NCBI GenBank assembly: GCA_903916765.1
Contig: CAIWXV010000056.1
Coordinates: 1 to 40,635 of the forward strand
DNA length: 40,635 nt
Direction: 5' to 3'
DNA from: an uncultured Dehalococcoidia bacterium
GTDB lineage: Bacteria; Chloroflexota; Dehalococcoidia; Dehalococcoidales; Fen-1064
The notes beneath the pieces were generated by a model. The model was not told the DNA's origin, did not search any database, and saw only the letters and a program-made list of their open reading frames with translations. Of the stretch, positions 23,415 through 32,569 are shown piece by piece (the stretch's first letter is position 1; each line of letters begins with the position of its first letter). A program made the position numbers and the translations under genes.

Positions 23415-23593
23415 GGCTCTCCCTATTGCCAATTCGAAGTTATTACCGGCAGCATGGAAAGCGATGGTTACAGTCTTGGAATATTCACCACTCAGATTCC
23501 TTCCCATATAAAAGGAAATGAACCACACTGGGGTAACCTAATTGCCCATCAAATCGGAATGTCGACCCGGATTATTTAAATCTTGGTTCTAGC

Positions 23594-23896
23594 TTACTTT
23601 GTTGATTGCTTTTTAGCCTTGAGTTTTGTTGCCTCCAGAGCCTCAATTATTGCCTGCTCCTTTGCCGAGTCAGCCTTTCTTATTGCTTGGTATCTGGCTG
23701 ATTGTTCGATATCATCAGCAATGCGTTTCTCCGTTCCCTTGATTTCCTTTGCTTTCGAAGTTTTTTGAATCGCCTCTTCTCTTCTCTGGTCAGCTTTTTT
23801 TATTGCTTCGTACCGTGTCAATTGCTTGATTTCCTCAGTGGTAAGTTTCTCTACACCTTGGTCTTCTTTTAGTGATTGTTTTTCATTGTCTGTCAT
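23594..23896 (-). CDS. Charged helical protein with two 40-residue repeats (100 aa)
   Basis: From the ATG at 23896 (GAGAGG ribosome site) the product has 100 residues, nearly all Lys, Arg, Glu, Gln, Ala and Ile, with no Cys or Trp. Two copies of one unit occur 40 residues apart: EEIKQLTRYEAIKKADQRRE (about 21-40) and DDIEQSARYQAIRKADSAKE (about 61-80), sharing RYxAI(K/R)KAD. It is predicted to be one or two long helices, perhaps a coiled coil. The tail (KLKAKKQSTK) is basic. No family is recognised. A gap of nearly 800 bases separates it from the next gene upstream. Confidence 0.6.
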   Translation of the reverse strand: MTDNEKQSLKEDQGVEKLTTEEIKQLTRYEAIKKADQRREEAIQKTSKAKEIKGTEKRIADDIEQSARYQAIRKADSAKEQAIIEALEATKLKAKKQSTK

Positions 23897-24076
23897 CAAT
23901 CTACCTCTCAACTAGTGTAGGGTCATCTAATCTAAAGAGCGACTAATAAATCGGTAGTTTCATCGGGGATGGGGTAGGAAAAGCGTTACCATTTCCGTTA
24001 GTATTGACTTAGTAATAGTGTCAGGTCGAGGCTAAAAACCCGATGCTATGCGGTTATGCTCAATAGTCAGACGCAA

Positions 24077-24184
24077 TTACTTGCTTGACGCTGTCTTTGT
24101 CGCATTACTCCGTACATTGCTCTGTTTTGCTTTTATCCTAGCTCTTACCAAACGATTGAGTTTGTGTCTTGCAGAATTGCTCAT
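24077..24184 (-). CDS. Possible tiny basic protein (35 aa)
   Basis: An ATG at 24184 opens MSNSARHKLNRLVRARIKAK, with a similar Lys/Ser-rich end and no acidic residue. The only ribosome-site-like GAGG is about 18 bases upstream, too far. The composition resembles small nucleic-acid-binding peptides, but chance cannot be excluded. Confidence 0.25.
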   Translation of the reverse strand: MSNSARHKLNRLVRARIKAKQSNVRSNATKTASSK

Positions 24185-24517
24185 TTTAATTACTGACCAG
24201 TTTCCTCTACTTATGATTACCAACTAAAGTTGGTTAATTGCATCATCTTAGATATTGCTAAAGGATTGTGTTTTAATCATATATATAGAAGCCATAAATG
24301 TCAATTAGGACTGTAGGCAGGCAGAAATATTCTGTAACTGAACAAAAGGACCTATCGTTACTGCCTTTGAGCTATTGCCAGTACAAAGGAAATGAGGAAT
24401 GACAAAGCCATTACCATGAAAAATGGCAAATCCACAAATCAAGGATCTGTCTGAGTTGCGGGACTAAAATATTCCGAATCGGTAAGGCATAGTTAGTTTC
24501 TTGATATCTGTTCTTAT

Positions 24518-24547
24518 ATTAGGCTGGATATTTTTATCCAGCCTAAT
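24518..24547. terminator. Strong perfect hairpin, possible bidirectional terminator
   Basis: ATTAGGCTGGATA (24518-24530) pairs perfectly with TATCCAGCCTAAT (24535-24547) around a TTTT loop, giving 13 base pairs. It lies about 145 bases downstream of the Smr gene (minus strand). No T run follows on either strand, so intrinsic termination would be inefficient; it could be a transcript-end stabiliser or part of an RNA. Confidence 0.45.
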
Positions 24548-24690
24548 GCATTAAATCCCTAATAAATTATGGAGAGAATATGAGTGCCCGGGGCAAAGAC
24601 GGAAAATGAAATTTGTTCGTAATGCAGCGAGTTTAAAAGCCGGATGCACCCTTGAGCTGCCCAACACAAATGATGCACAACGTCCATAGT

Positions 24691-24945
24691 CTAGTATTTG
24701 AAGTGAACAAATATCCTACCAAAATTCTTATCGTCTTTTTCCAGGCGATGATATAGTTTTTTTACTTCCGGCTGGAGCAAGAATCGTAAAACACGTTTCT
24801 TCAGTTGTCCCGACCCCTTACCGGGAATAATCTCGACCAAGGCAACCTTTTTCTTTAGGGCTTCCGTGATAACCCGATTGAGTTCCTCATCAATTGCCAT
24901 ACCTTTATTAAAAATGTCATGTAAATCTAATACAATCTTCGCCAA
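24691..24945 (-). CDS. Smr-domain protein (84 aa)
   Basis: The whole protein is one Smr domain, the nicking-endonuclease-like unit at the end of MutS2. It shows the opening LDLHDIF (LDLHG type), the central IIPGKGSGQLKKRVLRFL (HGxGxG-like loop; here PGKGSG) and the closing KNFGRIFVHF. Stand-alone Smr proteins are small nucleic-acid-binding or nicking proteins. The first His of HGxG is replaced by Pro-Gly, as in other short relatives. A GAGGTATC ribosome site precedes the ATG. Confidence 0.85.
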   Translation of the reverse strand: MAKIVLDLHDIFNKGMAIDEELNRVITEALKKKVALVEIIPGKGSGQLKKRVLRFLLQPEVKKLYHRLEKDDKNFGRIFVHFKY

Positions 24946-25038
24946 TGAATGATACCTCTTTGAGAAGCTTCGCTAATTATTACTTCAGAATGTTAATCAG
25001 TATTCCCGACGGATGTCCACATTCGGTGAGGAATATAA

Positions 25039-25233
25039 TCAGGTTTTAATTTCTTTAACTCGGCCTACGAGACCGTTTTCTAATCGGACTTTTATACCAT
25101 GGGGATGAACGGCAGAACTGGTTAAAATGTTTTTAACTATACCTTCAGTTAATTTTCCGGATGATTGGTTTGCCTTTAACACTACCATGACACGCAGGCC
25201 CGGCTTGATGTTTACGCGGTTGTTTCCGCTCAT
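25039..25233 (-). CDS. ywbE: YwbE family protein (64 aa)
   Basis: This short protein matches the YwbE family: NRVNIKPGLRVMVVLKANQS then GKLTEGIVKNILTSSAVHPH and GIKVRLENGLVGRVKEI. The family is a beta-rich, KOW-like small protein of unknown role, conserved in Firmicutes and other bacteria. A GGAGGGATC ribosome site precedes the ATG at 25233. It stands alone. Confidence 0.88.
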   Translation of the reverse strand: MSGNNRVNIKPGLRVMVVLKANQSSGKLTEGIVKNILTSSAVHPHGIKVRLENGLVGRVKEIKT

Positions 25234-25743
25234 ACTACCGATCCCTCCTCTTATTCCGAGAAACCATCATGTCTCTCCCAAGACTTTTCGGGTTGATAAT
25301 GACTATTTCCATGTGGCTTCAGAAAATTGGTTATCTAATTTACTGTACCACTTTACCGGGGATACCGAAAGGGAATGTGAAATTCTGTGCATAAGGTATA
25401 ATATAAATGGAACTATAAGAGAGAAGCGAAGATAATTTCGTTATGAGGGTGGTTCATGGGGCAGATTAAGATATCCGCATCCTCGACCGGCATTATGGTT
25501 CTTTATGCTTAAACGAAGACAGGCAAGAACTAACCGTTTTCACTTTCGGTAGTCATTGACACCTACTGGAGTGGCCAATAAACTGCATTAACCCACCTCA
25601 GTATCTTCCCAAATGGTGTTTCTCGTAGAGACCAACTCTCCCCCGTCGCCACCACTCTCGAGTTTCATCAAAAGCGGGTTCCAGCCTTCTAAGAGTACCG
25701 CATACCTAATTTTAGAATAGTGAGTCTGTTTTTCTCCTTATGC
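25234..25743. other. Intergenic region without recognised genes
   Basis: No convincing ORF in either strand. A TATAAT at 25397-25402 on the plus strand has no good -35 and leads into no frame of useful length; an untranslated RNA is possible but unsupported. Confidence 0.35.
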
Positions 25744-25749
25744 TATAAT
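25744..25749 (+). promoter_or_regulatory. -10 element of a leaderless tsaD transcript
   Basis: TATAAT ends 8 bases before the tsaD ATG at 25758. Transcription from it would start at or within one or two bases of the ATG. No ribosome site occurs in between. The -35 region is weak. Confidence 0.6.
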
Positions 25750-25757
25750 CAAAGCAC

Positions 25758-26735
25758 ATGAAAATACTGGGCATCGAAACGTCCTGTGATGAAACCGCTG
25801 CCGCTGTGGTTGAAGACGGCTTAAAAATACTTTCTAATGAGATTGCTTCGCAGGTAGAAATACATGCGCGTTACGGCGGTATCGTTCCTGAGGTCGCTTC
25901 ACGTCAGCACACATTGAGCATCGTTCCTATCATTCAATCAGCAATGAGTAAAGCTGGGGTCGGTTGGCAGGATTTGGATGCTATCGCTGTCACCAATGGA
26001 CCTGGTCTGGCAGGCTCCCTGCTTACCGGCGTCAATACCGCCAAGGCTATCAGCCTGGCATGGAATCTGCCACTCATCGGCATCAACCATTTGGAAGGTC
26101 ATATCTATGCTAACTGGCTCACCGATAATAAGCCGGAGTTCCCCTTGGTGTGTCTGACTGTTTCCGGTGGGCATAGTGACCTTGTATTGATGAAAGGGCA
26201 TGGCGATTACACTTTGCTGGGGCGAACACGTGACGATGCTGCAGGGGAAGCCTTCGATAAAGCCGCCCGTCTGCTGGAATTGGGTTACCCTGGGGGACCT
26301 GTAATTGAGAAAGCCGCTGCTTCCGGAAAGGCTACTATTCCACTCCCCAAATCATGGATTAAGGGTACCAATGATTTCAGTTTCAGCGGCATCAAAACGG
26401 CTCTTCGGCGGCTGGTGGAAGAAGGAGGGATAATCAACAAAGCCGATGCCGCGGCCAGTTTTCAATCGGCAGTTGTTGAAGTTCTGGTCGGCAAGGCAAT
26501 TTCCGTTGCTCAGGAATATGATGCCTGCCAGATTTTACTAGCTGGCGGGGTTGCCGCCAATAAACATTTACGCCAGAAACTAGTTAATGATTCCCCTCTA
26601 CCGGTGTTTATTCCTCCGATGATACTGTGTACCGATAACGCTGCGATGATTGCCGCCTGCGGTTATTACCGTTTTCAGGCGGGTAAGACCAGCGATTTGT
26701 CTCTGGATGTCATACCTGATTTGAAATTGGCTTGA
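25758..26735 (+). CDS. tsaD: tRNA N6-adenosine threonylcarbamoyltransferase
   Basis: TsaD, with TsaB and TsaE, puts the t6A modification on A37 of ANN-reading tRNAs. The 325-residue protein starts [20 protein letters not shown] and has the metal-binding NHLEGH (H111, H115), [30 protein letters not shown] and the C-terminal [14 protein letters not shown] and [14 protein letters not shown]. All are intact. The start is certain from the conserved N-terminus, yet no Shine-Dalgarno precedes it. Its 3' end overlaps the convergent DUF2851 gene by 61 bases. Confidence 0.97.
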   Translation: MKILGIETSCDETAAAVVEDGLKILSNEIASQVEIHARYGGIVPEVASRQHTLSIVPIIQSAMSKAGVGWQDLDAIAVTNGPGLAGSLLTGVNTAKAISLAWNLPLIGINHLEGHIYANWLTDNKPEFPLVCLTVSGGHSDLVLMKGHGDYTLLGRTRDDAAGEAFDKAARLLELGYPGGPVIEKAAASGKATIPLPKSWIKGTNDFSFSGIKTALRRLVEEGGIINKADAAASFQSAVVEVLVGKAISVAQEYDACQILLAGGVAANKHLRQKLVNDSPLPVFIPPMILCTDNAAMIAACGYYRFQAGKTSDLSLDVIPDLKLA

Positions 26736-28069
26736 GATAAGAGACATTCCTCGCCTCTTCCCTGAGTACACCATCTTTTATAACAATGGAGCAATCCCTG
26801 TTGCCACCGTGCCGAATTCACCTCCGTAGTTTTTAACCCGAATTGTGTTCTCAGATGCCTCTCTATGGCATTCTCTTGTATTACAGGATAAGTGTGATAG
26901 AGGGCAAAAGCTTTTTGCCCGAGTTCTTCTTGATGTGTCTGACAACTCCATGCGCTGACGAATGGTAATAGTACATTAACGACAATATCAGCAGCTCTCG
27001 ATTGACCGATTAACCAGGGACTTAACTGCCATGTATTCCCGAAATCGAACTGGTTTGCCCAGTAATCGTCTCCTGAGACCATAAGTCCTTCTTCCAGATT
27101 ATAATGAGCCTTTTCCATGGGCGTTTCTCTGGCAAGTTCGACTAATTCTGATAGTATTCCTTTCTCTCTGTAACGTAATACAAGTTGGCTCATTCCTGCC
27201 AGACGCCGTAAAGGTGAATTTGCCGGTCTGGTCCTGAAAAGTTTCCAATCAGTAAACGGCATTGTGTTATGACTCCCTGAGATTTGCCATATGTTTTCCA
27301 GTTCGTTTACCCAAGGTGTGTCCGTAACCTGTTGACTGAATGTTTGTCTTTGTGAAGGTAAAAGCCAGGCCGTGCCCAAAAACTTTGCTTGCAGCAAATG
27401 CATGAGGCATTCTTCGTAGGTTTCGTTGCCATCGAGTATCGATGCTATCGCCGGCAAAGGGATTCTTCCCGCTAACTCCAGAAATGGTACCTGATTCCTA
27501 GCATATCCTAGTGCCTTCATAATACCGTGGTACAGGCATTGTCCTGCTTTCATATATTTCAGTTCTGTTTGGAACCCTGATACTTTTTCATCGAATCGCA
27601 TATTGCCGGCCTTATCTAATAGCTCTAATAAATTATCCCTGTAATATACAGCGACTCTTGTGCAGGGGACCGTGCAGGTAGTTTCTGAACATGGTGAGCA
27701 GCCGAGATTCGTATCTTCGTATTTATCCGGGGCAATGATAGGGATGGTGTTACCATTTTCCAGATTGGTAGGGCTCAAGTCATTGTGCCGCATCATGACG
27801 TATAAAATTATTCCGTTATACGCCGGATTATGGTGATGTCCGTGTGTTTGCCAATCGCATGATTTTACATGGACTTCGACGTTTCCTTTGATGAGATGTT
27901 ACCCGATTGTAATCACGGCATCCTGGAAATCCGCACCAGCTCCATCGCTGACCCGCCCCGGGTAAATTATCGTCAGCGGTTCACCTGTCTCAGTAATCAA
28001 TTCGCATCGGGACGATATTAAATTCTGCCAGACTCTGGTCACATGGCTTTCGGTGATATCCGTTTTCAA
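26675..28069 (-). pseudogene. DUF2851 family gene interrupted by one in-frame TAA
   Basis: A 373-codon frame (ATG at 27796) matches the body of DUF2851: TELKYMKAGQCLYHGIMKAL, PFLELAGRIPLPAI, then the closing LLHCYKRWCTQGRGEECLL. Upstream, in the same phase, are the family N-terminus (a TTG at 28069, then LKTDITESHVTRVWQNLISS, TIIYPGRVSDGAGADFQDAV) and HLIKGNVEVHVKSCDWQTHG. The two parts are split only by a TAA at 27899-27901, just after ITIG; a single base change from AAA, CAA or GAA explains it. The full length of 464 codons plus stop fits the family. Without readthrough the protein lacks the PGR...GADFxDA region. The reaction is unknown. The last 20 codons run into the tsaD end. Confidence 0.8.
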
Positions 28070-28151
28070 GGTAATTCTTCCCGTCTCTTCTCATCAACGA
28101 TTGCTGATATATTGCACGTTTGCGGGTGATATATCAAGCTGTATGGTTTTG

Positions 28152-28180
28152 TTTACTACTTTTCTACGGTGTGTTATAAT
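28152..28180 (+). promoter_or_regulatory. Promoter of rpsO-pnp
   Basis: TTTACT (28152-28157), a 17-base spacer and TATAAT (28175-28180) on the plus strand. Transcription would start near 28187, about 38 bases before the rpsO TTG. The leader may fold, but no clear S15-binding mimic was identified. Confidence 0.65.
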
Positions 28181-28224
28181 TTGTTGAGCTTAAAAGACTA
28201 TAGAAAATAATACAGGAGTACGAT

Positions 28225-28488
28225 TTGGACAAAGCCGTGAAACAGCAAGTCATCGAGCAATACGGACAGAGTAAGCGAGATACAGGCTCCCCAGAGGTTC
28301 AGGTTGCGATACTCACCGAGCGGATAAATGAACTTACTTCGCATGCCGCCGGTAATAAGCACGATTATGCCACTCGCCGTGGTCTTCTTCGTCTGGTTGT
28401 CCAGAGGAGAAGGTTATTGTCTTATCTGAGTAAAAAAGATGCCGATCGCTATAACAAACTTATTCGAAGTCTCGGATTGCGCAAATAG
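28225..28488 (+). CDS. rpsO: 30S ribosomal protein S15
   Basis: The 87-residue S15 binds 16S rRNA helices 20-22. It shows the family core QYGQSKRDTGSPEVQVAILT, ERINELTSHAAGNKHDYATR and RRRLLSYLSKKDADRYNKLI. The start is a TTG at 28225, preceded by CAGGAG. It is first in the run to pnp, a classic gene pair in which S15 often regulates its own message. Confidence 0.96.
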   Translation: MDKAVKQQVIEQYGQSKRDTGSPEVQVAILTERINELTSHAAGNKHDYATRRGLLRLVVQRRRLLSYLSKKDADRYNKLIRSLGLRK

Positions 28489-28509
28489 CGCTCTTGTCAG
28501 GAGGAATCT

Positions 28510-30714
28510 TTGTTAACACCCCAATCTTTTCAATGTGAGGTCGGTGGCAGGGTTCTCATTATTCAAACCGGAAAGCTAGCCACTCAAGCAACCAGTTCAG
28601 TAACCGTCAGCTATGGAGAAACCGTTGTTCTGGTGACTCTTTGTGTTAGTCCTGAAGCCAGAGAAGGTGTGGACTTCTTACCACTTACGGTCGATTATGA
28701 AGAAAGACTATACGCCGCCGGTAAAATCCCCGGTGGTTTTATTCGTAGAGAAGGTCGTCCCAGCCAGGAAGCAACACTGGCAGGGCGTTTGACTGACCGT
28801 CCCCTCAGACCGCTGTTGCCTAAAACTTGGCGGCGGGAAATACAAATCATTAATACCGTTCTTTCTGCCGACCAAGAGAATGACCCCGATTTACTGGCTA
28901 TCATCGGGAGTTCCGCAGTATTGATGCTGTCGGCAATCCCCTTTGACGGACCGGTTGGGGCGGTACGTGTCGGTTATATCAATGAAGAAATGGTATTGAA
29001 TCCGACGCTTGCTCAGCTTGAGGATAGTGAACTTGACCTGACTGTCGTCAGTACTAAAGACACTATTGCTATGGTAGAAGCCGGTGCTAAAGAGGTCTCG
29101 GAAGATATCGTTCTGGAGGCTATCCACTTTGCTCACGAAGCCAACCAGTCTATCATCAAACTTCAAAACGAGATACGTCAAGCATTGGGCAAACCCAAAG
29201 AACCGGTGCCTGTTCATGAGATACCCCCGGAAATTATCGCCGCTGTTTCTCAGATTACCGATGAGAAACTGGCGTCAGCCCTTTTTAAATCGGATAAACC
29301 GGAACGGGAAGCGGCTACCGATGCCCTTGTGGCGGAGATTGTCAGTAAACTCGGCGAACGATATCCTAAAGAAGAAATTCTCGCTGTTTTTGATAAACAG
29401 GTCAGGAATTTACTCAGGAACAGTATTCTGGATAAAGGCAAACGTGTTAGCGGGCGCGGCATAGATGAATTACGGAATATCAGTTGTGAAGTAGGTATTC
29501 TTCCCCGCACTCATGGTTCAGGATTATTCAATCGCGGCCGGACACAGGTGCTTACTATTGCTACCCTCGGCTCGCTGAGGCAGGAACAACAGCTTGACGG
29601 ACTCGGAATCGAAGAATCCAAACGATTTATGCATCATTATAATTTCCCGCCGTTTTCTACCGGCGAAGTGAAAAGAATCGGTAACCCCGGACGTCGCGAA
29701 ATCGGACACGGAGCACTAGCAGAACGAGCATTGACGCCGGTTATCCCTAAAAACGAGGAATTTCCTTATACTATCAGGCTTGTTTCCGAGGTGCTCGGTT
29801 CGAATGGTAGTACTTCGATGGCAAGTACTTGTGCCAGCACTCTTGCTTTGATGGATGCCGGCATTCCTATCAAGAGACCTGTGGCAGGTATTTCCATCGG
29901 ACTGGTCACCGGCGATAACAACCGTTTTAGTCTTCTGACGGATATCGAAGGAATCGAGGACAATTACGGTGATATGGATTTCAAGGTAACAGGTACCACC
30001 GAAGGTATCACTGCCATACAACTGGATACGAAATTAAAGGGTCTGAAGTTTGAAATTTTCGGAGCGACTTTTGATAAAGCCAAAGAAGCACGGCTGAAAA
30101 TTCTGGATATTATGAACCGGACTATCAGTGCCAGCCGCCCGGAAGTTAGCCGTTATGCCCCACGTATGTATAAGATGAAGATTGATGCCGACAAAATCGG
30201 AGTGGTTATCGGTAGTGGCGGTAAAACTATCCGTGCTATTACCGATGAAACTAAAGCCACCATCGATATTGATGATGACGGAACAGTAATCATCGGCGCT
30301 ACGGAAGAAGCCTCTGCCCGTCGTGCCATCGAAATTATCGAAGGTTTGACTAAAGAGATTGAAATCGGTACCATCTTTACCGGCAAAGTAACTCGATTGC
30401 TTCCTTTCGGTGCTTTCATCGAAATTCTACCTGGCAAAGAGGGTATGATCCATATCAGTGAATTGGCAGACCATCGTGTTGCTAATATCGAGGATGAAGT
30501 AAAAATCGGTGACGAAATCACCGCCAAAGTTATCCGAAACGAGGATGGTAAAATCGCTCTATCCCGCAAAGCGGTTTTCGAAAAAGCATCTCTGTCAGGA
30601 ACAAACGGTGAAGGACAATCGGCGCCGCATCATAATCATCCGCCAAGACAAGAGCACGGAACACAGCCGTCACCACGCCCCCAGCCTCCGCAAAAAAACA
30701 ACCGTTGGGGATAG
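28510..30714 (+). CDS. pnp: Polyribonucleotide nucleotidyltransferase (PNPase)
   Basis: PNPase degrades RNA 3' to 5' with phosphate. The 734 residues hold the first RNase PH domain (VSYGETVVLVTLCVSPEARE), the helical middle domain, the second RNase PH core (GSGLFNRGRTQVLTIATLGS; DGLGIEESKRFMHHYNFPPF; EVLGSNGSTSMASTCAST), a KH domain (KIGVVIGSGGKTIRAITDET) and an S1 domain (IGTIFTGKVTRLLPFGAFIE). A His/Pro/Gln-rich tail of about 40 residues ends it. The start is TTG at 28510 with AGGAGG in front. Confidence 0.97.
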   Translation: MLTPQSFQCEVGGRVLIIQTGKLATQATSSVTVSYGETVVLVTLCVSPEAREGVDFLPLTVDYEERLYAAGKIPGGFIRREGRPSQEATLAGRLTDRPLRPLLPKTWRREIQIINTVLSADQENDPDLLAIIGSSAVLMLSAIPFDGPVGAVRVGYINEEMVLNPTLAQLEDSELDLTVVSTKDTIAMVEAGAKEVSEDIVLEAIHFAHEANQSIIKLQNEIRQALGKPKEPVPVHEIPPEIIAAVSQITDEKLASALFKSDKPEREAATDALVAEIVSKLGERYPKEEILAVFDKQVRNLLRNSILDKGKRVSGRGIDELRNISCEVGILPRTHGSGLFNRGRTQVLTIATLGSLRQEQQLDGLGIEESKRFMHHYNFPPFSTGEVKRIGNPGRREIGHGALAERALTPVIPKNEEFPYTIRLVSEVLGSNGSTSMASTCASTLALMDAGIPIKRPVAGISIGLVTGDNNRFSLLTDIEGIEDNYGDMDFKVTGTTEGITAIQLDTKLKGLKFEIFGATFDKAKEARLKILDIMNRTISASRPEVSRYAPRMYKMKIDADKIGVVIGSGGKTIRAITDETKATIDIDDDGTVIIGATEEASARRAIEIIEGLTKEIEIGTIFTGKVTRLLPFGAFIEILPGKEGMIHISELADHRVANIEDEVKIGDEITAKVIRNEDGKIALSRKAVFEKASLSGTNGEGQSAPHHNHPPRQEHGTQPSPRPQPPQKNNRWG

Positions 30715-30726
30715 AGGAGGCATGAT

Positions 30727-31530
30727 ATGAAGCCAATCACCGTCGTTGTCCATGGAGCAATGGGTAAAATGGGCAGAGAGGTGGTTAATGCTCTTTGCCA
30801 CGAAACGGAAATCAAACTCATCGGCGCGGTGGATATCAATATTTCCCAGAGTTATCTGATATTGCCCGATGGTTCAGGAAAAGTCCTGCTTTCCTCTGAT
30901 TTGGAAAGTTTGCTGACCGATTTGAAACCGGATGTGATGGTTGATTTCTCTATTGCTAAAGCTGCAATACCGGCATTTCAAATTGCTATCAAGAAAAAAG
31001 TTCATGTGGTAAGCGGCACTACAGGTTTCACGAATGCTGACCTAGCAGAGATAGGCAAATTGGCCAAGGCTAATGATATCGGAGTTATCATTGCTTCTAA
31101 TTTCGCACTTGGTGCCGTAATAATGATGCACCTTGCAAAAATTGCCGCCAGATACTTCGATAATGCAGAAATTATTGAACTTCACCATAATATGAAAGCC
31201 GATGCTCCCTCGGGTACGGCACTTTCTACTGCCAGAGCAATGGCACAGGCAAAGGGTAAACCATTTAACAGACCTCCTGTGGAGAAAGGTGATATCCTCC
31301 CAAGCCGTGGGGAACAGGTAGAGGGGATTTCGATTCACAGTGTTCGCCTCCCTGGATTGCTGGCACATCAGGAAGTGCTTCTTGGGACCACAGGGCAAAC
31401 GTTGAGCATTCGTCATGACACTATTGGCAGAGATTGTTATATGTCTGGAGTAATGCTATCGATTAAGGCAATAGTTAAACTCAAGGGATTAACTATTGGG
31501 TTGGGACCTATTCTTGGCCTGGAAGGATAG
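30727..31530 (+). CDS. dapB: 4-hydroxy-tetrahydrodipicolinate reductase
   Basis: DapB reduces HTPA with NAD(P)H in the lysine/diaminopimelate route. The 267 residues have the Rossmann motif VVHGAMGKMGREV (7-19), VSGTTGF and the catalytic IELHHNMKADAPSGTALS, with the conserved HH, K and DAPSGTA. The order dapB-asd-dapA is non-consecutive in the pathway but common. It starts 12 bases after pnp, with GGAGGC, so it belongs to the same run. asd follows 3 bases later. Confidence 0.96.
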   Translation: MKPITVVVHGAMGKMGREVVNALCHETEIKLIGAVDINISQSYLILPDGSGKVLLSSDLESLLTDLKPDVMVDFSIAKAAIPAFQIAIKKKVHVVSGTTGFTNADLAEIGKLAKANDIGVIIASNFALGAVIMMHLAKIAARYFDNAEIIELHHNMKADAPSGTALSTARAMAQAKGKPFNRPPVEKGDILPSRGEQVEGISIHSVRLPGLLAHQEVLLGTTGQTLSIRHDTIGRDCYMSGVMLSIKAIVKLKGLTIGLGPILGLEG

Positions 31531-31533
31531 GTA

Positions 31534-32565
31534 GTGATAATGAAGCGTTACAATGTGGCCATCGTTGGTGTCACGGGTTTGGTCGGGCAGGAATTCATCA
31601 AAATACTCGGCCAGCGTAATTTCCCTTTGGAGTCGGTTCGTTTGTATTCCTCCGACCGCTCTGCCGGCAGGAAGCTTTTTGTAAACCATAAAGAAGAAGT
31701 TGTTCAGGAAACATCCCTGGAGTCTTTTCGTGGCATAGATATCGTCTTGTTTTCCGCAGGTTCGGAAATCAGCCGTTACTACTCGCCGGTGGCTGTGCAA
31801 TCGGGTGCAGTGGTGATTGATAACAGCAGCGCTTTCAGAATGGATAAGGAAGTGCCGCTGGTCATTCCGGAGGTGAATCCCGAGGATATCAAATTACATA
31901 AAGGGATTATTGCCAACCCAAATTGCTCCGCGATTCAACTGGCGGTAGTTCTGCATCCACTGCATAAAGTTAATCCCCTTAAGCGTATTATCGTCGATAC
32001 CTATCAATCTGTCTCCGGTTCCGGTTTGGAGGCAATCGACGAATTAACCACCCAATCACGGCAGGTTCTGGATGGGCAGTTAGCAGTTACCAAAGTCTAT
32101 CCGCATCAGATTGCTTTTAATCTGTTACCAGAGATAGATGTTTTTCTGGATACCGGTTACACTAAAGAAGAGCGGAAGTTAATGGAAGAAACCGGTAAAA
32201 TAATGCATACTCCTGAAATCGCTATCTCAGCAACCTGCGTGCGTGTGCCGGTATTTATCGGTCATAGCGAGGCGGTACATGTGGAGTTTACGCATGTAAT
32301 TTCTCCGGAAGAAGCCCGCCAGATACTTTCGCATTCCCCGGGTATTAAAGTATTGGATGACCCTACGGTTAGTCTCTATCCTCAACCATGGTCGGTTGCC
32401 GGAACTGACGAGTGCTATGTCGGGCGTATTCGTCAAGATGTTTTTCATAAGAATAGCTTGGCAATGTGGATTGTTGCTGATAATATTAGAAAAGGTGCGG
32501 CACTGAATGCAATTCAGATTGCCGAAGAAATGATAAAGAGGGGTTGGCTTATCCCCGGAGGCTAG
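31534..32565 (+). CDS. asd: Aspartate-semialdehyde dehydrogenase
   Basis: Asd converts aspartyl phosphate to aspartate semialdehyde. The 343 residues show the NADP site VAIVGVTGLVGQEF, the catalytic-cysteine motif IANPNCSAIQL, then VDTYQSVSGSGLEAIDEL and, near the end, RVPVFIGHSEAVHVEFTH with the active-site His. The start is a GTG at 31534 or the ATG two codons later (31540); GGAAGG lies at 31521-31526 and suits the GTG slightly better. dapA starts 4 bases downstream. Confidence 0.96.
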   Translation: MIMKRYNVAIVGVTGLVGQEFIKILGQRNFPLESVRLYSSDRSAGRKLFVNHKEEVVQETSLESFRGIDIVLFSAGSEISRYYSPVAVQSGAVVIDNSSAFRMDKEVPLVIPEVNPEDIKLHKGIIANPNCSAIQLAVVLHPLHKVNPLKRIIVDTYQSVSGSGLEAIDELTTQSRQVLDGQLAVTKVYPHQIAFNLLPEIDVFLDTGYTKEERKLMEETGKIMHTPEIAISATCVRVPVFIGHSEAVHVEFTHVISPEEARQILSHSPGIKVLDDPTVSLYPQPWSVAGTDECYVGRIRQDVFHKNSLAMWIVADNIRKGAALNAIQIAEEMIKRGWLIPGG

Positions 32566-32569
32566 TAAT

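Larger units (their letters stand above)
23897..24690. other. Long gene-poor region
   Basis: Nearly 800 bases with no confident gene. It holds a possible 35-aa basic ORF (24077-24184, minus) and a strong hairpin (24518-24547). Scattered ATG frames with GGAG-like sequences (for example near 24396 and 24582) give only 6-14 codons. The higher A+T and lack of long frames suggest a decayed segment or an untranslated RNA. Confidence 0.4.

Noticed and set aside
30153..30569. 138-codon minus-strand frame inside pnp
   Set aside because: Antisense to the KH and S1 domains of pnp; serine/isoleucine-rich translation typical of a shadow frame.
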